From DASZZZ01 sp036260375 (lineage in GTDB: Bacteria; Actinomycetota; CADDZG01; WHSQ01): 22,900 nt of DNA. The stretch spans positions 1 to 22,900 of the forward strand of contig DASZZZ010000073.1 in assembly GCA_036260375.1 (NCBI GenBank), given 5' to 3'. Below the pieces are notes generated by a model. It had not been told where the DNA came from, did not search any database, and worked only from the letters and a program-made list of their open reading frames with translations. Shown in pieces: positions 12,607 through 20,581 of the stretch (position 1 is its first letter; each line of letters opens with the position of its first letter). The position numbers were made by a program, and so were the translations under genes.

Positions 12607-13527
12607 ATGGCGACGACGCGACGGGACATCCATCGGGCTCGTCGCCGCGTGACGGCGCTGGCGCTCGCGCTCGCCGTCGTGACCGTCGCCGGCGCGTGCG
12701 GCGCCGGACGCACCTCCACCGACGCCGGGGATCGCGACCGTGCCCGTCCGGCCGCCTCCGAGCAACGCCCGTCGGGGCCGCAGCGCTACGAGGTCGAGGG
12801 CCTCGTGTTCGAGACCGAGCGGCGTGACGAGGCCGTGCTGTGCCTCGGCGGCGCGACCGACACCATGCCCCCGCAGTGCAACGAGCTCCGCCTGAAGCGT
12901 TGGAGCTGGGGCGCGGTCCCCGACGAGCGGACGATGGGCTCGACGACGTACGGCGATTACACGTTGACCGGCCTCTACGACGGACGGAGCTTCACGGTGC
13001 TCGACGCGCGCCCCTATCGCGACCCGCCGCGGCGGCCGGACCCGATCGACGAGGCCTGTCCCGAGCCCCCGGGCGGCTGGGACATCCCCGATCCGGAGAT
13101 GGCGTCGGGACGCGACCGCATGCGCGCGCTCGCCGCGGCGCGCGCGGAGCCCGACTACGCCGGCACGTGGGTCACCTACGTCGGACGGCCGACCGAGTGG
13201 TCGCGCGGCCCCGACATCGTGCTGGGGCTCGCCTTCACCGGCGACCTCGACGAGCACGAGGCCGAGATCCGCCGGCTCTGGGGCGGCGGGCTGTGCCTCG
13301 TCGAGCACGAGCGCACGTGGGCGCGCGTGCGGGAGATCGCGCGCGAGGTGTGGGGACCCGTCCGCCGCGAGCTCGGGCTCGAGATCGACTGGATGGCGCC
13401 GGGCGAGGTCGAGAACAACGTCGCCGTCGGCGTCGTGACCGCCGACCCGGAGGACCAACGCGAGCTCGACGAGCGCTACGGCGAGGGCGCCGTAGACCTC
13501 CAGCCGATCATCCGCCCGGTCCCCTGA
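12607..13527 (+). CDS. Predicted lipoprotein of unknown function
   Basis: The 306-residue protein has a type II signal peptide: a basic n-region (TTRRDIHRARRR), a hydrophobic stretch ALALALAVVTVAG, and the lipobox AGAC with the modified cysteine at C31. A Ser/Pro/Arg-rich linker to about residue 60 precedes a globular domain. This domain has several cysteines (C79, C90, C149, C219) that may form disulfides, and a Trp-rich region. I recognise no family. It starts with ATG at 12607 after a weak GGGGCGGACG. TAGACT at 12569-12574 fits a TAnnnT -10. It is divergent from sdhC and convergent with the ATPase pair, with 10 bp between stops. Confidence 0.8.
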   Translation: MATTRRDIHRARRRVTALALALAVVTVAGACGAGRTSTDAGDRDRARPAASEQRPSGPQRYEVEGLVFETERRDEAVLCLGGATDTMPPQCNELRLKRWSWGAVPDERTMGSTTYGDYTLTGLYDGRSFTVLDARPYRDPPRRPDPIDEACPEPPGGWDIPDPEMASGRDRMRALAAARAEPDYAGTWVTYVGRPTEWSRGPDIVLGLAFTGDLDEHEAEIRRLWGGGLCLVEHERTWARVREIAREVWGPVRRELGLEIDWMAPGEVENNVAVGVVTADPEDQRELDERYGEGAVDLQPIIRPVP

Positions 13528-13537
13528 GACTGCCGCG

Positions 13538-14668
13538 TCACGGCGTCGCGAACAGACGGTCGCCGATCGCCAGGAGGCCCGGGAAGTCGACCGCCTCCCG
13601 CTCGAGGTACGGCACCCACACCCAGCGGTGGCGGGGGATCTTGCGCGCGAGCGCGTCGAGGTTCGCCTCCTCGCGCCGGACGACGCGCATGAACGCCTCC
13701 TCGTTGTCGAGCAGCTTGGCGAGCAGGCGGGCGTCGTCGTTGCCGGCCTCGAGCCGCGCGAGCTGGCGCGGGCGCACGTCGATGCCGTCGCCGATGCGCG
13801 GGTGCACGCGGTTGACGACCAGCGCCCCGAACGGGAGCCCCGACTCGTCGAGGCGCGTCGCGAAGAACGTCGCCTCGGCGACCGCGTCCTCGGCCGGCGA
13901 CGTGACGACGACGAACGACGTCGCGTCCGACTTCAGCAGCGCCGCGACCTCGCGCGCCCGCTCCTTGAAGCCCTCGTACATGCCCTCGAGGTTGCCGAAG
14001 AACTCGGCCGTGTCCTCGAGGACCTCGGCGCCCACGATGCGCTTGACGATGCGCAGGAACGTCGTCGCCGCGACGTTCGCGACGCGCATGATCCCGCCGC
14101 CGGCGCGCATGTACGGGATGAGGAACCATCGCAGCACGCGGCTCTCGAAGAAGTCGGTGAGGCGGCGGGGCGCGTCGAGGAAGTCGAGCGCGTTGCGCGT
14201 CGGGGGCGTGTCGATGACGATGACGTCGTAGCCGCCGTCGGCGTGGAGCTCGTAGAGCTTCTCCATCGCCATGTACTCCTGCGTCCCCGACAGCGTCCCC
14301 GAGATGTTGCGGTAAAAGCGGTTGGCGATGATGCGCTCGGCCTGGGCGCGGCTCGGCGCGTAGCGCATGACGACCTTGTCGAACGTCGACTTCGTGTCGA
14401 GCATCATCGCCCACAGCTCGCCACGCGGCTCGAGGCCGGCGCGCGCGAACTTCGACGCCGGCACGCGCGTCGGCTCGTCGGTCAGTGAGCGCAACCCGAG
14501 CGACGACGCGAGACGGCGCGCCGGGTCGATCGTGAGGACCGCGGCGCGCTTGCCGTCGAGCGCGGCCCGCAGCGCGATCGCGGCCGCGGTCGTCGTCTTG
14601 CCGACGCCTCCGGACCCCGCGCACACGACGATCTCCTTGTGCGCGGCGATCTCGCCGAGCGCGTTCAC
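13538..14668 (-). CDS. ArsA/Get3-like ATPase, second of the pair
   Basis: This 376-residue P-loop ATPase of the ArsA/Get3/MinD class has a Walker A loop that reads GSGGVGKTTT at 18-27. The first residue of the deviant Walker motif, normally lysine (GKGGVGKTT), is serine here. The family motif TIDPARRL is at 46-53, and Walker B with switch II is YDVIVIDTPPTRNAL (D153). The GTG at 14668 overlaps the stop of the preceding ATPase (GTGA), so the two are made together and probably form a heteromeric complex. Lengths and order match the Mycobacterium pair Rv3679/Rv3680 as I recall it. The role is not arsenite transport by default, because no arsB or arsenical genes are present. Confidence 0.88.
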   Translation of the reverse strand: MNALGEIAAHKEIVVCAGSGGVGKTTTAAAIALRAALDGKRAAVLTIDPARRLASSLGLRSLTDEPTRVPASKFARAGLEPRGELWAMMLDTKSTFDKVVMRYAPSRAQAERIIANRFYRNISGTLSGTQEYMAMEKLYELHADGGYDVIVIDTPPTRNALDFLDAPRRLTDFFESRVLRWFLIPYMRAGGGIMRVANVAATTFLRIVKRIVGAEVLEDTAEFFGNLEGMYEGFKERAREVAALLKSDATSFVVVTSPAEDAVAEATFFATRLDESGLPFGALVVNRVHPRIGDGIDVRPRQLARLEAGNDDARLLAKLLDNEEAFMRVVRREEANLDALARKIPRHRWVWVPYLEREAVDFPGLLAIGDRLFATP

Positions 14669-15648
14669 GACGACGCCACCCGCGCTTCGATCGCGTCGGC
14701 CAGCGTCTCTACGTCGGGCAGCGCGAGCCCGCCCGAGAACAGGTACGGGAGCTCGACGACCGGCTCGTCGACGCCGCGCCTGAGCCTGCGCAGGTGCGTC
14801 GCCTGGATCGCGCGCCGCGCCCCGAGGAAACGCGCGTAGCCGGCGAGCGCGCCGACGTCCTCGTCGTCGAGGTCGAGCCCGACACCCTTGGCCTCCGCGA
14901 CGAGCGCGGTCGCGTCGCCCGTCGCGGCGATCGCGTCGACGCGTTCCTGCTCGGCACGCGACAGCAGGCGCGCGAGGACGCCGTTGGCGAACACGGGTCC
15001 GGTCGCGATGCCGAGCCGGCCGCGCAGCGCCTCGGCGGTCTCGAGGGTCTCGACCACGGGCATCTCCTCGGGCAGCGTGACGAGGTGGACGCGCGTGCGC
15101 GCCGGGTCGCGCAGCATGTCGTCGAGCCATTGCGCCTGGCGCCGCACCGGCCCTACGCGCACGGCGTCGGACAGACCCGACGGCGCGGACAGGAACGTCA
15201 GCATGTGCCCGGCCGCCGGCGCGTCGACGACGATCGTGTCGAAGTGGCGCGTCCCGCGGTCCTGCTCGAGGTACCAGACCTTGCCGAGCACGAGGATGTC
15301 CTCGAGACCGGGGGCCGCGGTCGTGACGTAGTCGACGAACTGCGTGCTCGTGAACACCTTCGAGATGCGGCGCATGTGGTACTGCACCTCGAGGTACTCG
15401 GCGAGCGCCGCCTCGGGGACGATCGTCATGCCCCAGATGCCGGGCGACATCTCGCGCGGCTCGTAGCCCGGCGCCTGCCCGCCGAACAGGCGCGGCAGCG
15501 TGCCCTTGCGGTCGACCTCGGCGACGCACACCTTGCGGCCGGTGCGGGCGGCGACGACGGCGAGCGCCGCGGCGACGGTCGTCTTGCCCACGCCGCCCTT
15601 GCCCGAGACGACGAGGATGCGCGGCGCGAGCAGCTCTTCGAGGAGCAC
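14665..15648 (-). CDS. ArsA/Get3-like ATPase, first of the pair
   Basis: The 327-residue protein has a complete deviant Walker A motif GKGGVGKTT at 16-24, including the signature lysine K17 that in this class reaches across the dimer. AEVDRKGTLPRLF follows at about 43-55, and Walker B/switch II is FDTIVVDAPAAGHML with D142. The start is GTG at 15648, since an initiator further in would cut the first strand. It has no obvious Shine-Dalgarno. It is first in a two-gene unit coupled by GTGA and divergent from the NfeD gene across 48 bp. Family members chaperone tail-anchored proteins or drive metalloid export. In mycobacteria the related pair has been linked to stress and metabolism. Confidence 0.9.
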   Translation of the reverse strand: MLLEELLAPRILVVSGKGGVGKTTVAAALAVVAARTGRKVCVAEVDRKGTLPRLFGGQAPGYEPREMSPGIWGMTIVPEAALAEYLEVQYHMRRISKVFTSTQFVDYVTTAAPGLEDILVLGKVWYLEQDRGTRHFDTIVVDAPAAGHMLTFLSAPSGLSDAVRVGPVRRQAQWLDDMLRDPARTRVHLVTLPEEMPVVETLETAEALRGRLGIATGPVFANGVLARLLSRAEQERVDAIAATGDATALVAEAKGVGLDLDDEDVGALAGYARFLGARRAIQATHLRRLRRGVDEPVVELPYLFSGGLALPDVETLADAIEARVASS

Positions 15649-15696
15649 GACCGGTTTCTACCCCACGCGGGCGGACGTGCGCCCCGGTACGCGACC

Positions 15697-17100
15697 ATGG
15701 AGGACGTGAACGCCGACCGTCTGCGCCGCCCCGTGGCGGCTCTCGTCGCCGGCGCCGCGCTGCTCGCGCTCGGCGCGTGCACGTCCGCGCCCGTCGACGG
15801 CGCGCGCACGGTCGACCTCATCGAGGTCGAGGGCGTCATCGACCCCCCGACGTCGGAGTACCTGCGCGGGCGCCTGAACCAGGCCGAGGCCGACGGCGTC
15901 CACGCCGCGGTGATCCAGATCGACACGCCCGGCGGGCTCGACGTATCGATGCGCGAGATCATCAAGGAGATCCTCGGCTCGGAGGTCCCCGTCGTCGTGT
16001 GGGTCGCGCCGCGCGGGTCGCGCGCCGCGTCGGCCGGCACGTTCATCGCGTACGCGGCGAACCGCGTCTACATGGCCGAGTCGACGGAGCTGGGCGCCGC
16101 GACGCCCGTCAACCTCGGCGGCGGCGAGCAGCCCGAGGCGCTCGAGCGAAAGGTCGTCAACGACGCCGCCGCGTTCATCCGCGAGCTCGCGATCACGCGC
16201 GGTCGCAACGCCGACTGGGCCGAGGACGCCGTGCGCGAGGGCGCGTCGATCGGCGCGACCGAGGCGGTCGACATCGACGTCGTCGACGGGATGGCGTCGT
16301 CGCTCGGGGCGCTGCTCGAGGCGATGGACGGCGAGCGCGTCGAGGTCGCGGACGGCGAGGTGACGCTCGAGACGTGGGACGAGGGGGCCGGGCGGCCGAG
16401 CGCGCGCGTCCGCTTCCAGGGGCCGAACCTGCTGCAGCGGCTGCTGCACGCGGTCACGAGCCCCGAGATCGCGTACTGGCTCATGTTGATCGGCTTCTTC
16501 GGGATCATCTTCGAGCTCTACAACCCCGGGATCGGCCTCGCCGGGATCCTCGGCGCGGTGTGCCTGCTGCTCGGGTTCTACGCCCTGTCGGTGCTGCCGA
16601 CGAACTGGGCCGGCGTGCTGCTCGTCGTGCTCGCGATCGTGTTCTTCGTCGTCGACCTCCAGACCGCCGGGCTCGGCGTGTGGACCGCCGGGGGCATCGC
16701 CGCGCTCGTCGCCGGCGCGCTGGTCCTGTTCGCCGGCGCGGCCCCCGCGCTCGCGCTGAGCCCGTGGGCGATCGCCGGCTCGGTCGCGCTCACGCTGCTG
16801 TTCTTCGTCTCGGTCATGACCGCCGCACTGCGCGTGCGCCTGCGGCGGCCGGTCACGGGCGAGGAGGCGATGGTCGGCGTCGTCGGCGAGGCCAAGACCG
16901 ACATCGCGCCCGAGGGAACCGTGGTGACGAAGGGCACGCTGTGGCGCGCGCGCACGATGGAGACCGCGATCGCCGCGGGCGAGCGCGTCAAGGTCATGGC
17001 GACCGAGGGGCTCGTGCTGTTGGTCGAGCCGCTGCACGACGAGCCCGAGCCGCCGAGCGAGGCGCGCCCCGCGCGCACGCACGACGCGGACTCCCGTTAG
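15697..17100 (+). CDS. NfeD family membrane protease with ClpP-like domain, lipoprotein-type signal
   Basis: The 467-residue long-form NfeD has an N-terminal signal with lipobox ALGAC (C28) and a ClpP/SppA-like serine protease domain at about 36-210. The catalytic dyad is probably S112 (in ASAGTF) and K152 (in ERKVVND), by analogy with the archaeal 1510-N protease. Four or more membrane helices span about 257-378, and a C-terminal OB-fold NfeD domain lies at about 388-445. These proteases cut stomatin-type proteins, and a slipin gene follows 72 bp downstream. The ATG at 15697 is preferred; upstream in-frame sequence runs through the antisense ATPase. Catalytic residues are present, so it is probably active. 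Confidence 0.92.
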   Translation: MEDVNADRLRRPVAALVAGAALLALGACTSAPVDGARTVDLIEVEGVIDPPTSEYLRGRLNQAEADGVHAAVIQIDTPGGLDVSMREIIKEILGSEVPVVVWVAPRGSRAASAGTFIAYAANRVYMAESTELGAATPVNLGGGEQPEALERKVVNDAAAFIRELAITRGRNADWAEDAVREGASIGATEAVDIDVVDGMASSLGALLEAMDGERVEVADGEVTLETWDEGAGRPSARVRFQGPNLLQRLLHAVTSPEIAYWLMLIGFFGIIFELYNPGIGLAGILGAVCLLLGFYALSVLPTNWAGVLLVVLAIVFFVVDLQTAGLGVWTAGGIAALVAGALVLFAGAAPALALSPWAIAGSVALTLLFFVSVMTAALRVRLRRPVTGEEAMVGVVGEAKTDIAPEGTVVTKGTLWRARTMETAIAAGERVKVMATEGLVLLVEPLHDEPEPPSEARPARTHDADSR

Positions 17101-17172
17101 CCATCCTCCTGTCTGAGCCGGTCGTCGCGGCGTAGGCTCGGACGGTAGGTACGCGACCATCGGGAGGACGAC

Positions 17173-18060
17173 ATGACGTTGGCGGGGCTCGGAATCGTCT
17201 TGGTGCTCGTGCTGATCGTGCTCGCCGCGTCGATCCGCGTCGTCCAGGAGTACGAGCGGGGCGTGATCTTCCGGCTCGGGCGCGTCGTCGAGGGCGCCAA
17301 GGGGCCCGGGCTGTTCTTCATCATCCCCATCATCGACCGCATGGTGAAGGTCAACCTGCAGACGGTGACGCTCGACGTGCCGCCGCAGGACGTCATCACC
17401 AAGGACAACGTCACCGTGCGCGTGAACGCGGTCGTCTACTTCTCGGTGTTCCAGCCGGTGAAGGCGGTCGTGGAGGTCCAGAACTACCTCTACGCGACGT
17501 CGCAGATCGCGCAGACGACGCTGCGCGCGGTGCTGTGCAAGGTCGATCTCGACCAGATCCTCACCGAGCGCGACCGCCTCAACGCCGACCTCCAGCGCAT
17601 CATCGACGACCTCACCGACCCGTGGGGCGTCAAGGTCTCGCTCGTCGAGATCAAGGACGTCGACCTGCCGGTGGAGATGCAGCGCGCGATGGCGCGCCAG
17701 GCCGAGGCGGAGCGCGAGCGGCGCGCCAAGGTCATCAACGCCGAGGGCGAGTTCCAGGCGTCCGAGCGGCTGGCGCAGGCGGCCGAGGTCATCGCCCGTC
17801 ACCCGATCGCGTACCAGCTGCGCTACCTGCAGACGATCACCGAGGTGTCGGCCGAGAAGAACTCGACGCTCGTCGTGCCGATCCCGATCGAGCTGCTCAA
17901 GCCGTTCCAGGCGGCGTTCGGCGAGGACGCGTCGGCGTTCGGCGACGGCGACCGGCCCGTGCCCCCGCGCAACGCTCACCCCTCGACGGGTCCGCGGGCG
18001 GTGCCCCCGCCCGGCGGCGAGCCGACCGGGCCGCGCCCGGTCCCGCCGGTCGAGCCCTAG
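17173..18060 (+). CDS. Slipin (stomatin/SPFH-domain protein)
   Basis: This 295-residue protein has an N-terminal membrane helix (3-20) and an SPFH domain from about 22. Blocks typical of the family are EYERGVIFRLGR, GPGLFFIIPIID, DVPPQDVITKDNVTV and GVKVSLVEIKDVDLP. An alanine/glutamate-rich coiled coil follows at about 175-205 (RQAEAERERRAKVINAEGE). The C-terminal 45 residues are a proline-rich extension beyond the usual slipin end. The ATG at 17173 follows GGGAGGAC. Slipins form large ring-like membrane scaffolds and are substrates or partners of NfeD proteases, which agrees with the preceding gene. Confidence 0.95.
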   Translation: MTLAGLGIVLVLVLIVLAASIRVVQEYERGVIFRLGRVVEGAKGPGLFFIIPIIDRMVKVNLQTVTLDVPPQDVITKDNVTVRVNAVVYFSVFQPVKAVVEVQNYLYATSQIAQTTLRAVLCKVDLDQILTERDRLNADLQRIIDDLTDPWGVKVSLVEIKDVDLPVEMQRAMARQAEAERERRAKVINAEGEFQASERLAQAAEVIARHPIAYQLRYLQTITEVSAEKNSTLVVPIPIELLKPFQAAFGEDASAFGDGDRPVPPRNAHPSTGPRAVPPPGGEPTGPRPVPPVEP

Positions 18061-18082
18061 AGGCGACCGCTCCTCCACCCAG

Positions 18083-19342
18083 GTGCCGCACACGCACGCG
18101 CACGACGGCGGCGCGCACGTCACCCCGCCCGCCGTTCGCCGCCGGCTCGCGCTCGCGCTCGCGCCGTTCGCGCTGGCGACGCTGGTGGGACTCGTCGCGC
18201 TGTGGCCGCGCGGCGACGTCCGCATCGACGCCGGCCCGGCCGCGCCGCGCTACGGCGCGACGGTGACGTCGGTGTCGGAGGAGGCGTGCGACGACTTGCT
18301 CGACGGCGCGCAGCGGTTCTCGTGCACGCAGGTGCGCGCGCGCTTGCGCTCGGGGCCCGACGCCGGCGACGTCGTGACGTTCCCGGCGGCCGCGACCGCC
18401 GGCGCGCCCGCGTTCGAGGCGGGCGACCGGATCCTCGTGAGCCGCGCGGAGGCCGAGGGCGGCGCGCCGGCGTACTTCTTCGTCGACTACGAGCGCACGC
18501 TCCCGCTCACGGTGCTCGCGGCGCTGTTCGCGATCGTGGTCGTCGCGCTCAGCCGGTGGAACGGCGTCGCCGCGCTCGCGGGGCTCGGGGTGAGCCTGTT
18601 CGTGCTCGTGTCGTTCGTGCTGCCGGCGATCCTCGCCGGGCGCAACCCCGTCGCGGTCGCCGTCGTGGGGTCGGCCGCGATCATGTTCGTCGCGCTGTAC
18701 CTCGCGCACGGCTTCCACGCCGGCACGACGACCGCCGTGCTTGGCACGATGTGCAGCCTCGTGCTCACCGGCGCGCTCGCGCTCGTGTTCGTGGAGGCGG
18801 CCAAGCTCACGGGGCTGAGCTCCGAGGACGCGCTGCTGCTGCAGGTGTCGGCCGAGCAGGTGAACCTCGAGGGACTCCTGCTAGGCGGCATCGTCATCGG
18901 CACGCTCGGCGTGCTCGACGACGTCACCGTGACGCAGGCGTCCGCGGTGTGGGAGCTGCACCACGCCAACCCGTCGTTCGGCGCGCGCGACCTGTATCGC
19001 TCCGCCGTGCGCATCGGGCGCGACCACATCGCGTCGACGGTCAACACGCTCGTGCTCGCGTACGCGGGGGCCGCGTTGCCGCTGCTGATTCTGTTCTCCC
19101 TGTCGAACCGTCCGTTCGGCGACGTCCTCACGTCAGAGGTGCTCGCGGTCGAGATCGTGCGCACGCTCGTCGGCAGCATCGGCCTCGTGGCGTCGGTCCC
19201 GCTGACGACGGGCCTCGCCGCGCTGGTGGTGAGCCGGGGGCACGGGACCGGGGGCCCGTCGCGCGCGCGGCGCGCGGTCGGGGCCCTTCGGCGTCGGGAC
19301 TACGCGCCGCCGCGCGCGGAGCGCGAGTGGCGCTCGGAGTAG
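18083..19342 (+). CDS. YibE/F-like polytopic membrane protein
   Basis: The 419-residue protein has a histidine-rich N-terminus (PHTHAHDGGAH) and a first membrane helix at about 21-42. An extracytoplasmic domain of about 100 residues with two cysteines (C70, C83) follows, then seven or so helices from 139 onwards. The motif GTLGVLDDVTVTQASAVWEL at about 273-292 is the hallmark of YibE/F family proteins, which are otherwise poorly understood. The start is GTG at 18083, 22 bp after the slipin stop, with no convincing Shine-Dalgarno, suggesting it is read from the slipin message. It converges on the Zur gene with 1 bp between stops. Confidence 0.88.
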   Translation: MPHTHAHDGGAHVTPPAVRRRLALALAPFALATLVGLVALWPRGDVRIDAGPAAPRYGATVTSVSEEACDDLLDGAQRFSCTQVRARLRSGPDAGDVVTFPAAATAGAPAFEAGDRILVSRAEAEGGAPAYFFVDYERTLPLTVLAALFAIVVVALSRWNGVAALAGLGVSLFVLVSFVLPAILAGRNPVAVAVVGSAAIMFVALYLAHGFHAGTTTAVLGTMCSLVLTGALALVFVEAAKLTGLSSEDALLLQVSAEQVNLEGLLLGGIVIGTLGVLDDVTVTQASAVWELHHANPSFGARDLYRSAVRIGRDHIASTVNTLVLAYAGAALPLLILFSLSNRPFGDVLTSEVLAVEIVRTLVGSIGLVASVPLTTGLAALVVSRGHGTGGPSRARRAVGALRRRDYAPPRAEREWRSE

Positions 19343-19343
19343 G

Positions 19344-19745
19344 TCACGCCCCGCGGCCGCACGACGGGCACAGCCCGTAGACCTCGGCGGTGTGCGTCAC
19401 GTCGACGAAGCCGTGCCGGCGCGCCGCGCGCGTCGCCCACGTCTCGATCGCGTCGCTCGCGATCTCGGCCGACCAGCCGCACGAGCGGCACACGATGTGG
19501 TGGTGGTGTCCGCCGCGCGCGCAGCGCCGGTACATCGACTCGCCGCCCGGGTTGCGGACGACGTCGACGTCGCCGGCGTCGGCGAGCGCCTGGAGGTTGC
19601 GGTACACCGTCGTGAGCCCGACGCGCGCCCCCGCGGCCCGCAGCTCGTCGTGCAGCTCCTGCGCGGTCCGGAAGCCGCCCGCGGCGCCGAGCGCGTCGAC
19701 GATCGCGGCGCGCTGGCGCGTCGTGCGCTTGCCGTCGCCGCTCAC
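19344..19745 (-). CDS. zur: Fur-family metalloregulator, probably Zur
   Basis: The 133-residue protein has a winged-helix N-terminal domain (TTRQRAAIVDAL, then GLTTVYRNLQALADAG at 43-58). The dimerisation domain carries HHHHIVCRSCG (80-90) and two CxxC pairs, C86/C89 and C126/C129, which hold structural zinc in Zur/Fur proteins. Its GTG overlaps the stop of the upstream ZIP gene (GTGA). Pairing with a zinc-type transporter and a Zur-like box upstream favours zinc over iron or manganese sensing, though subfamily assignment by sequence alone is uncertain. As part of the controlled operon it would regulate its own synthesis. Confidence 0.9.
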   Translation of the reverse strand: MSGDGKRTTRQRAAIVDALGAAGGFRTAQELHDELRAAGARVGLTTVYRNLQALADAGDVDVVRNPGGESMYRRCARGGHHHHIVCRSCGWSAEIASDAIETWATRAARRHGFVDVTHTAEVYGLCPSCGRGA

Positions 19746-20485
19746 TCGATCACCAGCAGCAGCGCCATGACGCCGATCCCGAGCAGCAGCGCGCCACCCT
19801 GCAACAGCGACTTGCGCAGCTCGGGCTCCTTGTGCAGCTCCGGAATGAGGTCTGTCCCCGCGATGTAGACGAACGCCCCGGCGGAGAACGGGAGCAGGAA
19901 CTGCTCGAGGCCGGGCGTGTCGCGCAGCAGCAGCGTCACGACCGCGCCGACGACGCCGGCGAGGCCGCTTGCGAAGTTCAACAGCAGCGCCCGGCGCGGT
20001 CTCAGACCCGCGTGGACGAGGATCGCGAAGTCGCCGAGCTCCTGCGGTATCTCGTGCAGCGCGACCGCGACCGTCGTCGCGATGCCGAGCTGCGTCGACA
20101 CCAGGAACGCGCCGGCGATGATGGCGCCGTCGACGAAGTTGTGCAGCGCGTCGCCGACGACGTTCGACACCGCGACCGGGTGCACGACCTCCTCGTGCGG
20201 GAAGTGCGCGTGGTGCCAGTGGAAGACCTTCTCCAGCACGAAGAAGCCGACGATGCCCCCGAGCACCGATGCGGACGCGGCCGTGTCGAAGCCGGTCCCC
20301 GACTCCGACACCTCGGGGACGATGTGGATGAAGACGTCGCCGAGGAGCGCGCCGGCGGCGAACGCGATGAGCACGACGAGGGCGCGCTCGAGCGTCCGCG
20401 CGCGCAACGCCATCGTCGCCGCGCCGACGAGCGACAGCGAGCTCATGAGCGCGACCGCGCCGAGGGCCGGCAGCCACGAGGTCAT
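19742..20485 (-). CDS. ZIP family metal transporter
   Basis: The 247-residue protein has eight predicted helices. Signature residues are present in helix IV (HNFVDG, H115, N116, D119) and helix V (HEIPQELGD, H144, E145), which form the binuclear metal site of ZIP carriers. The loop between helices III and IV is rich in histidine (HWHHAHFPHEEVVH, 89-102), a typical metal-sensing or delivery segment. Substrates are most often zinc, but iron or manganese is possible. The ATG at 20485 lies close to a promoter overlapped by a Zur-type box. The regulator gene follows with a GTGA overlap. Confidence 0.94.
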   Translation of the reverse strand: MTSWLPALGAVALMSSLSLVGAATMALRARTLERALVVLIAFAAGALLGDVFIHIVPEVSESGTGFDTAASASVLGGIVGFFVLEKVFHWHHAHFPHEEVVHPVAVSNVVGDALHNFVDGAIIAGAFLVSTQLGIATTVAVALHEIPQELGDFAILVHAGLRPRRALLLNFASGLAGVVGAVVTLLLRDTPGLEQFLLPFSAGAFVYIAGTDLIPELHKEPELRKSLLQGGALLLGIGVMALLLVIE

Positions 20486-20505
20486 CGCCGGACGCTATGC
20501 GCTAA

Positions 20506-20520
20506 TGAAAACTATTGTCA
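20506..20520 (-). promoter_or_regulatory. Zur/Fur-type operator over the ZIP-zur promoter
   Basis: On the minus strand the site reads TGACAATAGTTTTCA, a 7-1-7 inverted repeat agreeing with the Fur/Zur consensus TGAAAATNATTTTCA at most positions. A -35 element TTGACA (20521-20516) overlaps its edge, and a weak -10 (ATAGCG) follows after 17 bp. Binding of metal-loaded regulator would block RNA polymerase. Confidence 0.75.
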
Positions 20521-20528
20521 ACAACGAT

Positions 20529-20549
20529 CCGACGGCGTGTTTCCGTCGG
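20529..20549 (-). terminator. Stem-loop downstream of the nuclease-like gene
   Basis: CCGACGG (20529-20535) pairs with CCGTCGG (20543-20549) around a 7-nt loop. On the minus strand it is followed by ATCGTTGTTGAC, a modest T-rich stretch. It would end transcription from the gene at 20582-21217 before the ZIP promoter. A second stem GTGCGT/ACGCAC lies at 20551-20575. The weak T-tract keeps confidence moderate. Confidence 0.5.
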
Positions 20550-20581
20550 CGTGCGTGACTAAGAGGACGACGCACCCGCCG

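Noticed and set aside
13538..15648. Arsenite efflux ATPase (arsA) operon
   Set aside because: No arsB, arsD, arsR or arsenate reductase is present, and the paired arrangement fits the general actinobacterial Get3-like pair better.
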